A DNA stretch of 64,000 nt, from assembly GCA_910589265.1 (NCBI GenBank), contig CAJUTQ010000103.1, forward strand, positions 62,001 to 126,000. The letters are read 5' to 3'. The notes below the pieces were generated by a model that was not told the origin of the DNA, searched no databases, and worked only from the letters and a program-made list of their open reading frames with translations. This document shows, piece after piece, positions 17,205 to 26,220 of the stretch (position 1 is the stretch's first letter; the number at the start of each line of letters is the position of its first letter). The stretch comes from an uncultured Lachnospiraceae bacterium (GTDB lineage Bacteria > Bacillota > Clostridia > Lachnospirales > Lachnospiraceae). Position numbers and translations under genes: made by a program.

Positions 17205-19076
17205 TTACACTTCTCGATAATCACCATCCACTACATCATCTGCCTGATAGGATTCTGCTCCTCCACCCATATTGGGATCTGTCCCTCCCATATCAGGACC
17301 TGCTCCAGATGCCTGTGCTTTCTCATATACTTTGGCAAAGAGCTTTTGTGCGCTTTCCATTAATTTTTCCTGGGCAGCTTTCATCTCCACCACTTGATCC
17401 TCTGTCATATTATCCGCATTGGATTTTTCCAAAAGTTCTTTAAGAACAGCCAAATCTGCCTCTACAGCTGCCTTATCATTGGCGTCAATGGAATCTCCTA
17501 CATCTGATAATGCTTTTTCTGTCTGGAATACAAAGGAATCTGCATCATTTCTTGCGTCAATGGCTTCCTTTCTCTTCTTATCCTGGGCTTCATATTCTGC
17601 TGCTTCCTTTACTGCCTTTTCTATGTCTGCATCGGACATGTTGGAACCTGCAGTTATTGTAATGTGCTGCTCCTTACCAGTGCCTAAATCTTTTGCAGAT
17701 ACGTTTACAATGCCGTTGGCATCAATATCAAAGGTAACTTCAATCTGGGGCACTCCTCTTCTTGCAGGAGGAATTCCATCAAGACGGAACTGGCCTAAAG
17801 ACTTATTATCCCTGGCAAACTGTCTTTCACCTTGGACTACATTAATATCAACCGCTGTTTGATTATCTGCTGCCGTGGAGAAAATCTGGCTGTGTTTTGT
17901 AGGAATGGTTGTATTTCTTTCAATTAACCTTGTAGCAACTCCTCCCATTGTTTCAATAGATAAGGACAAGGGAGTTACATCTAGCAATAAAATTTCTCCT
18001 GCGCCTGCGTCACCTGCTAATTTTCCTCCTTGGATGGAAGCGCCAAGAGCAACACATTCATCAGGATTTAAGCTTTTTGACGGCTCTTTCCCTGTCAATT
18101 GCTTTACTTTATCTTGAACTGCTGGAATACGAGTTGAACCTCCTACTAACAGCACTTGACCTAGTTCTGAGGAAGTGATTCCTGCATCTTTCAAAGCATT
18201 CTGGACAGGAATTGCCGTTCTCTCTACCAAATCATGGGTCAACTCATCAAATTTTGCCCTTGTAAGGTTCATGTCAAAATGCTTTGGTCCCTCTGATGTA
18301 GCTGTAATAAAGGGCAAATTAATATTTGTTGTTGTTGCTGAGGATAATTCTTTCTTTGCCTTTTCTGCAGCTTCTTTCAGCCTTTGTAAAGCCATTTTTT
18401 CATTGGATAAGTCTACTCCTTCATTTTTCTTAAATTCTGAAAGCATATAGTCTGTTATTTTCTGATCAAAGTCATCTCCTCCTAATCGATTGTCTCCCGA
18501 TGTGGCCAGAACTTCAATGACTCCCTCGCCAATTTCAATGATGGAAACGTCAAAAGTACCGCCTCCCAAATCATAGACCATAATTTTCTGTTCTTTTTCG
18601 TTATCCAGGCCATAAGCTAGAGCTGCTGCTGTCGGCTCGTTAATAATACGTTTTACGTCAAGTCCTGCTATTTTTCCCGCATCTTTTGTAGCCTGTCTTT
18701 GCGCATCGTTGAAGTAAGCAGGAACTGTGATAACTGCCTCTGTTACCTTTTCTCCTAGATAGCTTTCTGCATCTGCTTTGAGTTTCTGAAGAATCATTGC
18801 GGAAATTTGCTGGGGAGAATACTTTTTATCATCAATGTTTCTACCCTTATCTGTCCCCATATCTCTCTTAATGGAGGAAATGGTTTTTTCTGCATTAGTC
18901 ACTGCCTGACGTTTTGCAGGCTCCCCAATTAATCGCTCTCCTGTTTTTGTAAAAGCCACAACAGATGGTGTTGTTCTTGCTCCTTCTGTATTTGTAATGA
19001 CTGTCGGCTTTCCACCTTCCATTACTGCTACACATGAATTTGTTGTTCCTAAATCAATACCAATTATTTTACCCAT
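17205..19076 (-). CDS. dnaK: Chaperone DnaK (Hsp70)
   Basis: The central ATP-dependent Hsp70. The signature motifs IGIDLGTTNS, IINEPTAAALAYG, VYDLGGGTFDVS and LLVGGSTRIP are all present, as is the GQFRLDGIPPA substrate-domain segment. The tail DDVVDGDYREV matches the usual acidic ending. The ATG at 19076 has GAGG six bases upstream and gives 623 residues. Expression is under the hrcA promoter and CIRCE; a pseudoknot-like RNA element lies directly before the SD. Confidence 0.97.
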   Translation of the reverse strand: MGKIIGIDLGTTNSCVAVMEGGKPTVITNTEGARTTPSVVAFTKTGERLIGEPAKRQAVTNAEKTISSIKRDMGTDKGRNIDDKKYSPQQISAMILQKLKADAESYLGEKVTEAVITVPAYFNDAQRQATKDAGKIAGLDVKRIINEPTAAALAYGLDNEKEQKIMVYDLGGGTFDVSIIEIGEGVIEVLATSGDNRLGGDDFDQKITDYMLSEFKKNEGVDLSNEKMALQRLKEAAEKAKKELSSATTTNINLPFITATSEGPKHFDMNLTRAKFDELTHDLVERTAIPVQNALKDAGITSSELGQVLLVGGSTRIPAVQDKVKQLTGKEPSKSLNPDECVALGASIQGGKLAGDAGAGEILLLDVTPLSLSIETMGGVATRLIERNTTIPTKHSQIFSTAADNQTAVDINVVQGERQFARDNKSLGQFRLDGIPPARRGVPQIEVTFDIDANGIVNVSAKDLGTGKEQHITITAGSNMSDADIEKAVKEAAEYEAQDKKRKEAIDARNDADSFVFQTEKALSDVGDSIDANDKAAVEADLAVLKELLEKSNADNMTEDQVVEMKAAQEKLMESAQKLFAKVYEKAQASGAGPDMGGTDPNMGGGAESYQADDVVDGDYREV

Positions 19077-19089
19077 CTTTAACCTCATT

Positions 19090-19162
19090 TCTGTGGGGCT
19101 TTTCTATATCCTATTTTTCAATGTTTCCAAAGTTTGTGGTTACCCCACAGACACAAACTTTG
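19090..19162 (-). promoter_or_regulatory. Pseudoknot-like RNA element upstream of dnaK
   Basis: On the minus strand an 11-base perfect stem (19162–19152 with 19138–19128) closes a 13-base loop. Nine loop bases (19151–19143) are perfectly complementary to 19098–19090, which ends three bases before the dnaK Shine-Dalgarno. Stem plus loop-to-downstream pairing defines an H-type pseudoknot next to the ribosome site. It is seen as base complementarity only; an effect on dnaK translation is an inference. Confidence 0.5.
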
Positions 19163-19229
19163 TTCAGTACATTTCTACTCTGCTCTCAATAATCTCTTAT
19201 GTCACATTTATGTTATATTAAGATTTCTC

Positions 19230-19814
19230 TTAATTTGCAACTTTTACCATACTATGTCGCACGACTGAGTCGTGATACATATATCCCTTTTGCATTTCTT
19301 CTACTACTTCATTTTCTCCATATTGCTCGTCATCTATATGCATTACTGCATTATGAAGTTCTGGATCAAAATTTTGTCCTACGGATTCAATAGCCTTAAC
19401 CCCTATTTCTTCTAACCCTGTCAAAAGCTGTTTATAAATCATTTGCATTCCTTCACTGAAGGCACTCCCTTTTTCCTCCTCAGGCACAGACAAAAGTCCT
19501 CTCTCAAAATTATCAATAATAGGAAGTATTTTCTCAATGACACTTTTTACGCCAACTTCAAACATTGCAGACTTCTCTTTCTCTGTTCTCTTCCTGAAAT
19601 TTTCAAACTCTGCCATTTGGCGCTTTACCTTGTCTTCCAATTCTGCTATTTTTTCTTCTTTCTTGTCTTTTTTCTCTTTTTTCTTTAAAAACTTTTTGCT
19701 CTCTTTTTGCTCTTCTTCCTTTTGTTCTTCCTCTTTATCCTCCTCTTCCTTCGCCAATTCCTCTTCCCCTTCTTCTTTCATTTCTTCCTCTATTTCCAAT
19801 TCTTTTTCTTCCAT
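19230..19814 (-). CDS. grpE: Nucleotide exchange factor GrpE
   Basis: Exchanges ADP for ATP on DnaK. The first 70 residues are a highly charged Glu/Lys coiled region. The conserved core follows as KRQMAEFENFRKRTEKE, LLPIIDNFERGL in the form ILPIIDNFERGL, and the C-terminal beta domain with FDPELHNAVMHI and YMYHDSVVRHSMVKVA. The ATG at 19814 has a GGAGG eight bases upstream; a GTG at 19820 is too close to the SD. It lies 14 bases downstream of hrcA. Confidence 0.95.
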   Translation of the reverse strand: MEEKELEIEEEMKEEGEEELAKEEEDKEEEQKEEEQKESKKFLKKKEKKDKKEEKIAELEDKVKRQMAEFENFRKRTEKEKSAMFEVGVKSVIEKILPIIDNFERGLLSVPEEEKGSAFSEGMQMIYKQLLTGLEEIGVKAIESVGQNFDPELHNAVMHIDDEQYGENEVVEEMQKGYMYHDSVVRHSMVKVAN

Positions 19815-19828
19815 TTCCACTGCCTCCT

Positions 19829-20860
19829 TTACGTTTTCTTATATAAATGATCCAACTGGTTCATCAAGTTTTTTAAAGTATCCACTACCTTTTCATAGTC
19901 CATTCTTTTTGGCCCTATAATTCCTATGGTTCCCTGTACTCCTTCCTCCAGCTCATAAGTTGCTGTTACGACACTGCAATCTTTCATATTCTGGATAGGT
20001 GTTTCATTTCCAATATAAACTTGGATTCCCTTCTTATCCTCGCTTTTTGCCAGAGTATCATAAACTAAGTTCGTAAACTGCTGCTTCTCCTCAAAAGCGG
20101 AAATTAATTCACTAGCCCTTTGGTTATCACTTAATTCTGGATATTTAAAAATATTTTTTGCCCCGCTTGTGTAAATCTCCAGATCCTCATCTTCATTAAT
20201 AATCTCAGCCACCGTATCAATAACCTGGCTCACAATGGAACTGTGCACTCCTGCCTGTTCCTTTAACTTTGAAATCATTCCAAGATTTATTTCTTCCAGA
20301 GAGAGTCCATTTAAATTTGTATTAAGGAGTATGTTCAGCTTCAACAGCGTTTCATCTTCTAATTCCTCATCCAATGCAATGACTGTGTTTTTTAGTATAT
20401 TTCCTTCTACTACAATAACTGCTAAAAGCTGCATTTTATCCAATGGAGAAAGCTGGATGAACTTCAGCTTATTCCTCTGATATTGAGGGGCAGATATCAT
20501 TGTTGCATAGTTTGTATTTACTGCAAGAACCTTTGCTACCTGTTTTAGGAGCAGTTCAAGCCTATCTACCTTTTCCAGCATGACCTCCTTTATCTCCTTT
20601 ACTTCCCTGTCCTTTTCCTCCATCATCTGATCTACGTAAAGGCGATATCCTAAGTCTGAAGGAATCCTCCCTGCCGATGTATGAGGCTGGATAATGTATC
20701 CTAGCTCTTCTAAGTCAGCCATTTCATTGCGAATGGTCGCTGAACTTACATGCAAATCCGTATATTTGGAAATGGTTCTGGATCCAACGGGTTCTCCTGT
20801 CTCCAGGTAGGTCCGAATGATCGCCTGTAAGATTTTCATTTTTCTTTCATCTAACTGCAT
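19829..20860 (-). CDS. hrcA: Heat-inducible transcription repressor HrcA
   Basis: A 343-residue repressor that binds CIRCE and controls the dnaK and groE genes in Firmicutes. The N-terminal winged helix includes the recognition segment VSSATIRNEMADLEELGYI, followed by the dimerisation domains with HTSAGRIPSDLGYRLYVD. A perfect CIRCE lies 42 bases upstream of the ATG, so the gene is autoregulated. It heads the operon with grpE, dnaK, dnaJ and prmA. Confidence 0.96.
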   Translation of the reverse strand: MQLDERKMKILQAIIRTYLETGEPVGSRTISKYTDLHVSSATIRNEMADLEELGYIIQPHTSAGRIPSDLGYRLYVDQMMEEKDREVKEIKEVMLEKVDRLELLLKQVAKVLAVNTNYATMISAPQYQRNKLKFIQLSPLDKMQLLAVIVVEGNILKNTVIALDEELEDETLLKLNILLNTNLNGLSLEEINLGMISKLKEQAGVHSSIVSQVIDTVAEIINEDEDLEIYTSGAKNIFKYPELSDNQRASELISAFEEKQQFTNLVYDTLAKSEDKKGIQVYIGNETPIQNMKDCSVVTATYELEEGVQGTIGIIGPKRMDYEKVVDTLKNLMNQLDHLYKKT

Positions 20861-20901
20861 ACGTTCACTTCCCGCTTATCCATCATCCACACTTTGTTTT
20901 G

Positions 20902-20928
20902 TTAGCACTCATCTTAATAGAGTGCTAA
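20902..20928. promoter_or_regulatory. CIRCE operator (HrcA binding site)
   Basis: TTAGCACTC (20902–20910), nine bases, GAGTGCTAA (20920–20928): a perfect match to the CIRCE consensus. It sits downstream of the hrcA -10 box, in the 5' untranslated region. Confidence 0.97.
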
Positions 20929-20942
20929 CATCTTCATTACAT

Positions 20943-20971
20943 AAGATAACACTCACCTTGCACTTTGTCAA
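20943..20971 (-). promoter_or_regulatory. Sigma-A promoter of the hrcA operon
   Basis: TTGACA (20971–20966) and TATCTT (20948–20943) on the minus strand are 17 bases apart, with CIRCE directly downstream. Confidence 0.8.
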
Positions 20972-20993
20972 TAGTATTTTGGCAAATATTTTA

Positions 20994-21022
20994 TTGTTTT
21001 CACTGTTTTTCTATGCTATGAT
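20994..21022 (+). promoter_or_regulatory. Promoter of the CPBP protease gene
   Basis: TTGTTT (20994–20999), 17 bases, TATGAT (21017–21022) with a TGC extended -10. It is divergent from the hrcA promoter, which lies about 25 bases to the left. Confidence 0.6.
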
Positions 21023-21056
21023 AAAAAATAAATTGGTAAGGAGGCTTCTTTATATT

Positions 21057-21902
21057 ATGGAAGAAAAAACAATTTCTGTTTTGTGTGGATCCATGGTTCT
21101 TTTATCTGTTATTACTGTTTTTATTCAAGCATTCCTTTTATGGTTCTTTCCAGGCACTCCATTATCGTCTCCTTGGGGAATGGTTTTTATCAGCTTCTAT
21201 CTCATAGGATGCCCTGTCTTTTTCATTCTAACTCGTCCCCTAGTCTCAATGCCAAAAACTGGTTCTCCTTTATCCTTTTCTTCCCTTATACTCTTTTCTT
21301 TTATGTGCTTTTGCATGACTGCCTCTTTCTTCTTCACTCAATCTGTCCTTACCTTTTATACATTGACTTCCTCCTTACCTTTTGATTCCCTAACCTCTTT
21401 TTTTAGCATTCTCCTTTTTGGCTGTTTTTTATCTCCTATTTTAGAAGAAATAATCTTTCGAAAAATTTTGTTTGATAAACTTTCTTTTGTCCATCCAAAA
21501 ACTATCTGCTTTTTTTCTGCCTTCACTTTTGCCGTTTTTCATATGAATTTTTTTCAATTTATCTATACTTTTTTTTTAGGATTTCTTTTTGCACTATTGT
21601 ATGAGAAAACATCCTCATTATTTTATCCTATCCTTTTTCACATAGCATCCAATTTATGGGGATCCTTTCTCTTTCCCTTTATTGAATGGCTACTTCCTTA
21701 TATTCCACATAAAAGAATCTTTTATTTCATTCTTGCCCTTATCTTTTTCTTAGCCTCTGTTTTTTTGTTTGCTTTTAATAAAAAGGAATGCCAAACCCTT
21801 GTACCATACAATTCTTCCCATAAAAAATGGGGGAAAAAACTTTTCCTCCACCCATTCTTCCTTCTTTATTCTTTCCTTTGTTTTTTTATGATGAGCCTAT
21901 AA
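21057..21902 (+). CDS. CPBP family intramembrane glutamic endopeptidase
   Basis: A 281-residue protein with about seven to eight hydrophobic segments. The three Abi/CPBP motifs are present: EEIIFRK, the FAVFHMNFFQF His motif, and HIASNLWG near the end. Family members include Rce1-type proteases and bacteriocin-immunity proteins; the substrate here is unknown. The ATG at 21057 lies 12 bases after an AAGGAGG, which is long spacing. It is monocistronic between a promoter and a terminator. Confidence 0.85.
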   Translation: MEEKTISVLCGSMVLLSVITVFIQAFLLWFFPGTPLSSPWGMVFISFYLIGCPVFFILTRPLVSMPKTGSPLSFSSLILFSFMCFCMTASFFFTQSVLTFYTLTSSLPFDSLTSFFSILLFGCFLSPILEEIIFRKILFDKLSFVHPKTICFFSAFTFAVFHMNFFQFIYTFFLGFLFALLYEKTSSLFYPILFHIASNLWGSFLFPFIEWLLPYIPHKRIFYFILALIFFLASVFLFAFNKKECQTLVPYNSSHKKWGKKLFLHPFFLLYSFLCFFMMSL

Positions 21903-21906
21903 TCAA

Positions 21907-21932
21907 AAAAATCAGCCTTACGACTGATTTTT
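21907..21932. terminator. Bidirectional intrinsic terminator
   Basis: AAAAATCAG (21907–21915) pairs with CTGATTTTT (21924–21932) around an eight-base loop, with A and T runs on both sides. It separates the convergent CPBP and DUF6465 genes. Confidence 0.75.
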
Positions 21933-21949
21933 GTAATCACAGCATTGCC

Positions 21950-22402
21950 TTATATAGAAAAACTTCCTGTATGAGCTGGGTCATCGTTTACAACAAAATA
22001 AACCATGCTTTCCTCTGTCTTTACATACAACTGGAGACTTTTTATTGTACTTACCTTCTTTCCTGTCTCCAAACTCCAAATCTCTTTCGCACGGTTTATT
22101 AATTCTTCATTGGATACATCTTTTCCCATAAACTGAATATGGATTTCTTCCTTTGCTGACGTCTTTTGCTCTGGCGTTTTTTTAGAGGTTGTTTTCTTTA
22201 CTGTCGTCTTTGTAGTCTTTCTTGTCGCAGCCTTTTTCACAGGCGCTTTCTTTTCTGCGGTTTCTTCTTTTCTTGTTGTCTCTACCATTTCAACATTTGC
22301 AGTCTCTTCCTTGGCCGCTGCACCTGTAATTGCTGTCTCATCATTTTTTTCTTCTGATTCCTTTGTGGCTGTCACTTGTTTCATAGTTTTACTAATTGGC
22401 AT
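21950..22402 (-). CDS. DUF6465 family protein
   Basis: A 150-residue protein in two parts. Residues 1–85 are a low-complexity Ala/Thr/Lys/Glu tract rich in KK and TTRK-type repeats, probably disordered and basic. Residues 86–150 are a compact domain (IHIQFMGKDVSNEELINRAKEIW … SIKSLQLYVK … YFVVNDD) typical of DUF6465, common in Lachnospiraceae and of unknown function. An AAAGGAG lies ten bases before the ATG. The basic tail could bind nucleic acid, but this is only a guess. Confidence 0.7.
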   Translation of the reverse strand: MPISKTMKQVTATKESEEKNDETAITGAAAKEETANVEMVETTRKEETAEKKAPVKKAATRKTTKTTVKKTTSKKTPEQKTSAKEEIHIQFMGKDVSNEELINRAKEIWSLETGKKVSTIKSLQLYVKTEESMVYFVVNDDPAHTGSFSI

Positions 22403-22509
22403 AGTTTATGTTCTCCTTTCCCTCTTTACCCAAACATATTCTACCGCTATAAGTCTAACTCAATTGTAGTAAAAAGTCAAACAATTCCATTCATAAATTT
22501 TTCATCCTT

Positions 22510-23229
22510 TTATCCTAAAATAGAATATCCAAGGCTTTTGCTATCTCTTGTAAACATTTGCACTGTTTCTAAAGATAATTCCTCTAAGTCTTTCCCTAGT
22601 AATGGAAGTTTTTTTAAAATATCATTGGTTACAGTAATAATGTCTACACCGTATTGTTGGGCTTGTATAATATTATATACTTCCCTACAGCTTGCCCACA
22701 AACATTGGGTTCCCGGTTTTGTTCTGCATATATCCGCTGTTTCCCTCATAATCTGTTCTGCGCTAATGCCTGTATCCATTATCCTTCCTGCAAAAATAGA
22801 AAGAATATTTTTTGTTCCATCTGCTAGAGCTTCTGCTGCCTCTCTTGCCTGTTTCGCTGTTAGCATGGCAGTAATATTTAATTTTATCCCTTCACTGGAC
22901 AACCTCTGAATAAGAGGAATGCTTGCATCTCCTTTCGAGTTGGTAATTGGAATTTTTACATAAACATTATTTCCTAAAGAGCTAATCACCTTTGCCTCTT
23001 TATACATAATTTCAAATTCATCAGAAAAAACTTCCAAAGATAAGGGCAGATCTGGTATTTCCCTCACTGCCTCTCTTGCAAAAGCAATATAATTTTTTAC
23101 CCCTGCCTTTTTCATCAATGTTGGATTTGTTGTAAAACCTTTCACATATCCCTTTGCATACTCCCTCTTCATTTCCTGAATATCTGCTCCATCAGCAAAT
23201 ACTTTTATACACAAATCCTCAAATTTCAT
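22510..23229 (-). CDS. Transaldolase family protein
   Basis: A 239-residue TIM-barrel protein of the small TalC/FSA-like transaldolase group. The barrel motifs GFTTNPTLMKKAG, the Schiff-base lysine in NVYVKIPITN, INITAMLTAKQA in the form LNITAMLTAKQA, and ILSIFAGRIMDTG are visible. Being last in a heptose operon, it probably makes or balances sedoheptulose 7-phosphate, the GmhA substrate. That link is inferred from position; a housekeeping pentose-phosphate role is the alternative. Confidence 0.85.
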   Translation of the reverse strand: MKFEDLCIKVFADGADIQEMKREYAKGYVKGFTTNPTLMKKAGVKNYIAFAREAVREIPDLPLSLEVFSDEFEIMYKEAKVISSLGNNVYVKIPITNSKGDASIPLIQRLSSEGIKLNITAMLTAKQAREAAEALADGTKNILSIFAGRIMDTGISAEQIMRETADICRTKPGTQCLWASCREVYNIIQAQQYGVDIITVTNDILKKLPLLGKDLEELSLETVQMFTRDSKSLGYSILG

Positions 23230-23268
23230 CTTTTATATCCATGCCTTTCTTTTATGAATGCATTTTCT

Positions 23269-23829
23269 TTAAACTAATGCATTGACCATCAAATGCCAGA
23301 TTACTCCCTGCCATCCCTCTGCATGAGGGGTAATTCTCGTTTCTTCCACAACCGGAATCAAAATACACGAATCAGAAACCTTTTTAGAATATCCCCCATC
23401 TCTAGACACAATGGATATAATTTTTGCTCCCCTTTCCTTGCCCAGCTTTAAAGCATTTACAATATTTTGGGAAGTGTCCTCATTCCCTCCGCCAACGGAA
23501 AAGACCATAATGACATCCTCTTCCTTTACCTTAGATATTTTTAGCCATTCTACAAACGTTGTTTCCCATCCCTGGTCATTTGTCCTTGCTGTAAGCTCAG
23601 ACACGTTATCTGTCGGAGCGTATGCTTCGATTCCTCCAATTTTCCGAAAATCGTTAACAGCATGGGAGGCATTCCCAGCGCTTCCACCTACTCCCAAAAG
23701 AAAAAGACGTCCTCCTCTGTCTTTTACCCATTGTAATATTTCTATGCCTTTTTCAATCTCCTCTTTGGAAACCTTTTCTGTAATTTCTCTTGTCTCCCTT
23801 AAATATTGGGAAATATAATCTTTTGTCAA
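23269..23829 (-). CDS. gmhA: Sedoheptulose-7-phosphate isomerase (GmhA-like SIS protein)
   Basis: A 186-residue SIS-domain protein that would turn sedoheptulose 7-phosphate into D-glycero-D-manno-heptose 7-phosphate. The phosphosugar loops GVGGSAGNASHAVNDFRKIGG and FSVGGGNEDTSQNI and the active-site RITPHAEGWQG segment are present. The start is a TTG nine bases after AAGGAG. It lies downstream of the fused HddC–GmhB and HddA genes, completing a heptose-nucleotide set. Confidence 0.88.
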   Translation of the reverse strand: MTKDYISQYLRETREITEKVSKEEIEKGIEILQWVKDRGGRLFLLGVGGSAGNASHAVNDFRKIGGIEAYAPTDNVSELTARTNDQGWETTFVEWLKISKVKEEDVIMVFSVGGGNEDTSQNIVNALKLGKERGAKIISIVSRDGGYSKKVSDSCILIPVVEETRITPHAEGWQGVIWHLMVNALV

Positions 23830-23881
23830 TCTTCTGCTCTCCTTTCCCTTCTTTATAATCTATGTGAAAAGTATGGAATGC

Positions 23882-25219
23882 TCATCCCTCCTCTAGTTCC
23901 TTTAGTTTTTGGCTAAAACTATATAAATCTTTACAAATGTAATCTGGTTTATTTTCCTTAAGCATTCGACACATATCACATTTTATTGTTCCTATTAACA
24001 CAGTATGCACCCCTGCTGCTTTTCCTGCTATTATATCTGTGTAAGAATCTCCCACCATATAAGAATTTTCCCAGTCTATATTATACTTCTCTCCTGCTTT
24101 TTTTAAAAGGCCTGGCTTTGGCTTACGGCAGTCACATTCTTTAATGAGAAAAAGCTCCTTCGTATATTTTCCCTGAGTCCCGTAGTGGGGACACATATAC
24201 ACATCTTCAATTTGAATTCCCTTGTTTTCCATTGACTGTAAGAAAAATGTATTGATGTCATATAGCCTTCGAAGACTTGTCTTCCCCTTTGCAGCTGCTG
24301 GCTGATTTGTTACAATAAAAATATAAAATCCTCTTTCCTCAATAATTTGTAAGGCTTCTTCTACCTTTTCAAGGAGACAAAACTCCTCTATTTTTAACGG
24401 GGAGTCCAACTGTTCTATATTCTCATTATATACAATTTCATTAATTACTCCATCTCTGTCTAAAAAAACACATGGACGAGAATTCAAAAATCTACCCTTC
24501 ACATATTCTGAAAATTCTTCCAAGGATTTTTGTGATCCAATTTCGTAAAAACGTTTTGTCACAATATGGACTGCCATTTTTCCTAAGATAGATTGCTCCT
24601 TTTGAATTTTGGAGATATCAAAGGCCTCTCCATCCTCATAGTCTCTCCAAAGCTTTTTTAAATAAAGACATATGCCATAATCAATATATTCCATTTCCGG
24701 TATAGGATTGTGCTTATCATATAAAAGCAAAGTTCCCTCTTTTATCAAAACATTGCTTTTATCAAAAAGATTTTTATTTCGAAGTACAGTCATCAAAGAC
24801 TCCTTCCCTTCCTCTTTTCCAAGGGCAAAACGGTATATTGTTTCTTCATAATCAATATCCATAAAGGAATCTCCATATATAACCATGAATTCTTCTTCTA
24901 AAAGATGATAGGCTCTTCTAATAGCTCCTCCAGTCCCTAAGAGTCTTTCTCCATCATAGCAATAGGTGATGGAAATCTTAAGCTCTGCCCCGTCTCCATA
25001 ATAATCTTCTATTTGCTCTCCACCAAACCCTACAAGAAAAAGGAATTTTTTAAATCCTTGTTTGACCATCAGATTTAACTGATAATCAAAAAAAGGCTTT
25101 CCTTCCACCTCTACCATAGACTTAGGACAATTTTTTGTATACTCCTTCAGCCTTGTCCCAAGTCCTCCCATTAAGACGACAACCTGCATCTGTTCTATAT
25201 TTACATCAGCCTTTCCCAT
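23882..25219 (-). CDS. Fused heptose-1-phosphate nucleotidyltransferase and heptose-bisphosphate phosphatase (HddC–GmhB)
   Basis: A fusion of two pathway steps in 445 residues. The N-terminal half (to about 235) is a sugar nucleotidyltransferase with VVLMGGLGTRLKEYT and PKSMVEVEGKPF, like HddC guanylyltransferase. The C-terminal half is an HAD phosphatase of the GmhB type, with FLDRDGVIN, FIVTNQPAAAKG, the CPHYGTQGKY…CDCRKPKPG zinc/phosphate segment and GDSYTDI. The ATG at 25219 lies two bases after the hddA stop. Together with GmhA and HddA it would give GDP-D-glycero-alpha-D-manno-heptose. The choice of GDP over ADP is inferred from the HddA partner. Confidence 0.88.
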   Translation of the reverse strand: MGKADVNIEQMQVVVLMGGLGTRLKEYTKNCPKSMVEVEGKPFFDYQLNLMVKQGFKKFLFLVGFGGEQIEDYYGDGAELKISITYCYDGERLLGTGGAIRRAYHLLEEEFMVIYGDSFMDIDYEETIYRFALGKEEGKESLMTVLRNKNLFDKSNVLIKEGTLLLYDKHNPIPEMEYIDYGICLYLKKLWRDYEDGEAFDISKIQKEQSILGKMAVHIVTKRFYEIGSQKSLEEFSEYVKGRFLNSRPCVFLDRDGVINEIVYNENIEQLDSPLKIEEFCLLEKVEEALQIIEERGFYIFIVTNQPAAAKGKTSLRRLYDINTFFLQSMENKGIQIEDVYMCPHYGTQGKYTKELFLIKECDCRKPKPGLLKKAGEKYNIDWENSYMVGDSYTDIIAGKAAGVHTVLIGTIKCDMCRMLKENKPDYICKDLYSFSQKLKELEEG

Positions 25220-25220
25220 A

Positions 25221-26195
25221 CTATAAGATTTTCGCCCCTTCCATTTCAAAGCGGAAGCGCACTTCAGTCATTCCCGTCTTACTCATTGCCTTTCGCAGCC
25301 TTACCTTGTCCTCTGTGTAAAACATAAGGAAGCCGCCGCCGCCGGCGCCAATCATTTTCCCCCCTATGGCTCCATTCTCCATTGCCAGTGTATACCACTC
25401 ATCAATCTGGGAATTGCTCATTCCTTTTGAACGCTTTTTCTTATACTCCCAATGGATATTCATTAACTCTGCAAAGGCTTTTAAATCACCTTTTTCCAAA
25501 GCTTCCTTGCTTTTTAATCCCAACTCTTTGACGAAATGAAGATTTTCTAACATCTCTTCATCCTTCTCTTTACTCTTTTTATTCTGTTCGTCCAAAATGG
25601 AACTAGCAGAACGGGAAAATCCTGTAAAAAATAAAATACAATGATCTTCCAAATTATATAGCGTCTCATTGGAAATATTTAAAGGCTCTACCCAAACATA
25701 TCCGTCCTTTTTAAAGCTCATACAAGTGAGTCCTCCATAAGCAGCAATATACTGATCTTGCTTTCCAATCGGTTCTTTTAACCTTACCATCTCAATATCA
25801 CAGGCCTCTTCAGCCAAAGTCCTTGTACTGACAATATCCCCTTTTTGGGCATGGAGAGCCTTCAGTAAAGCAACTGTAAAACTGCCAGAAGAGCCTAGAC
25901 CCGTACCAGCAGGTATATCTGCCATAGAACATATTTCTAAATTGGATTTTTTAAAATCCAGCATACGCAACGCTTCTCTTATAATGGGATGTTTAATTTC
26001 TTCAATTTCCTTTACCTTTTCAAATTGAGAGTATTTTAGCAAAATTTCCTTCTCAAACGTTTGGTGCAGCGTAATATATACATACTTGTCAATCGCTGCT
26101 GAGATAAGAAATCCCTCGTGCTGTTCATAATAAGAGGGCAGGTCCGTTCCTCCCCCTCCTAGAGAAATTCTTAAAGGGCTGCGGGCAATTATCAT
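25221..26195 (-). CDS. hddA: D-glycero-D-manno-heptose 7-phosphate kinase (HddA-like GHMP kinase)
   Basis: A 324-residue GHMP kinase. The N-terminal SPLRISLGGGGTDLPSYY and the ATP loop PAGTGLGSSGSFTVALL are family hallmarks, as is the C-terminal GGKMIGAGGGGFLMFY. HddA phosphorylates heptose 7-phosphate at C1 in the GDP-heptose pathway. It is embedded between the epimerase and the HddC–GmhB fusion. Fucokinase-type enzymes share the fold, so the assignment relies on context as well as motifs. Confidence 0.88.
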   Translation of the reverse strand: MIIARSPLRISLGGGGTDLPSYYEQHEGFLISAAIDKYVYITLHQTFEKEILLKYSQFEKVKEIEEIKHPIIREALRMLDFKKSNLEICSMADIPAGTGLGSSGSFTVALLKALHAQKGDIVSTRTLAEEACDIEMVRLKEPIGKQDQYIAAYGGLTCMSFKKDGYVWVEPLNISNETLYNLEDHCILFFTGFSRSASSILDEQNKKSKEKDEEMLENLHFVKELGLKSKEALEKGDLKAFAELMNIHWEYKKKRSKGMSNSQIDEWYTLAMENGAIGGKMIGAGGGGFLMFYTEDKVRLRKAMSKTGMTEVRFRFEMEGAKIL

Positions 26196-26220
26196 TATAC
26201 TACCTATTTCCTTTCCTTCG

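Noticed and set aside
21057..21059. Treating the long (12-base) SD spacing at several starts (21057, 28316, 27174) as a special signal
   Set aside because: Only three examples by eye; better start codons are absent but this is not enough to claim a distinct mechanism.
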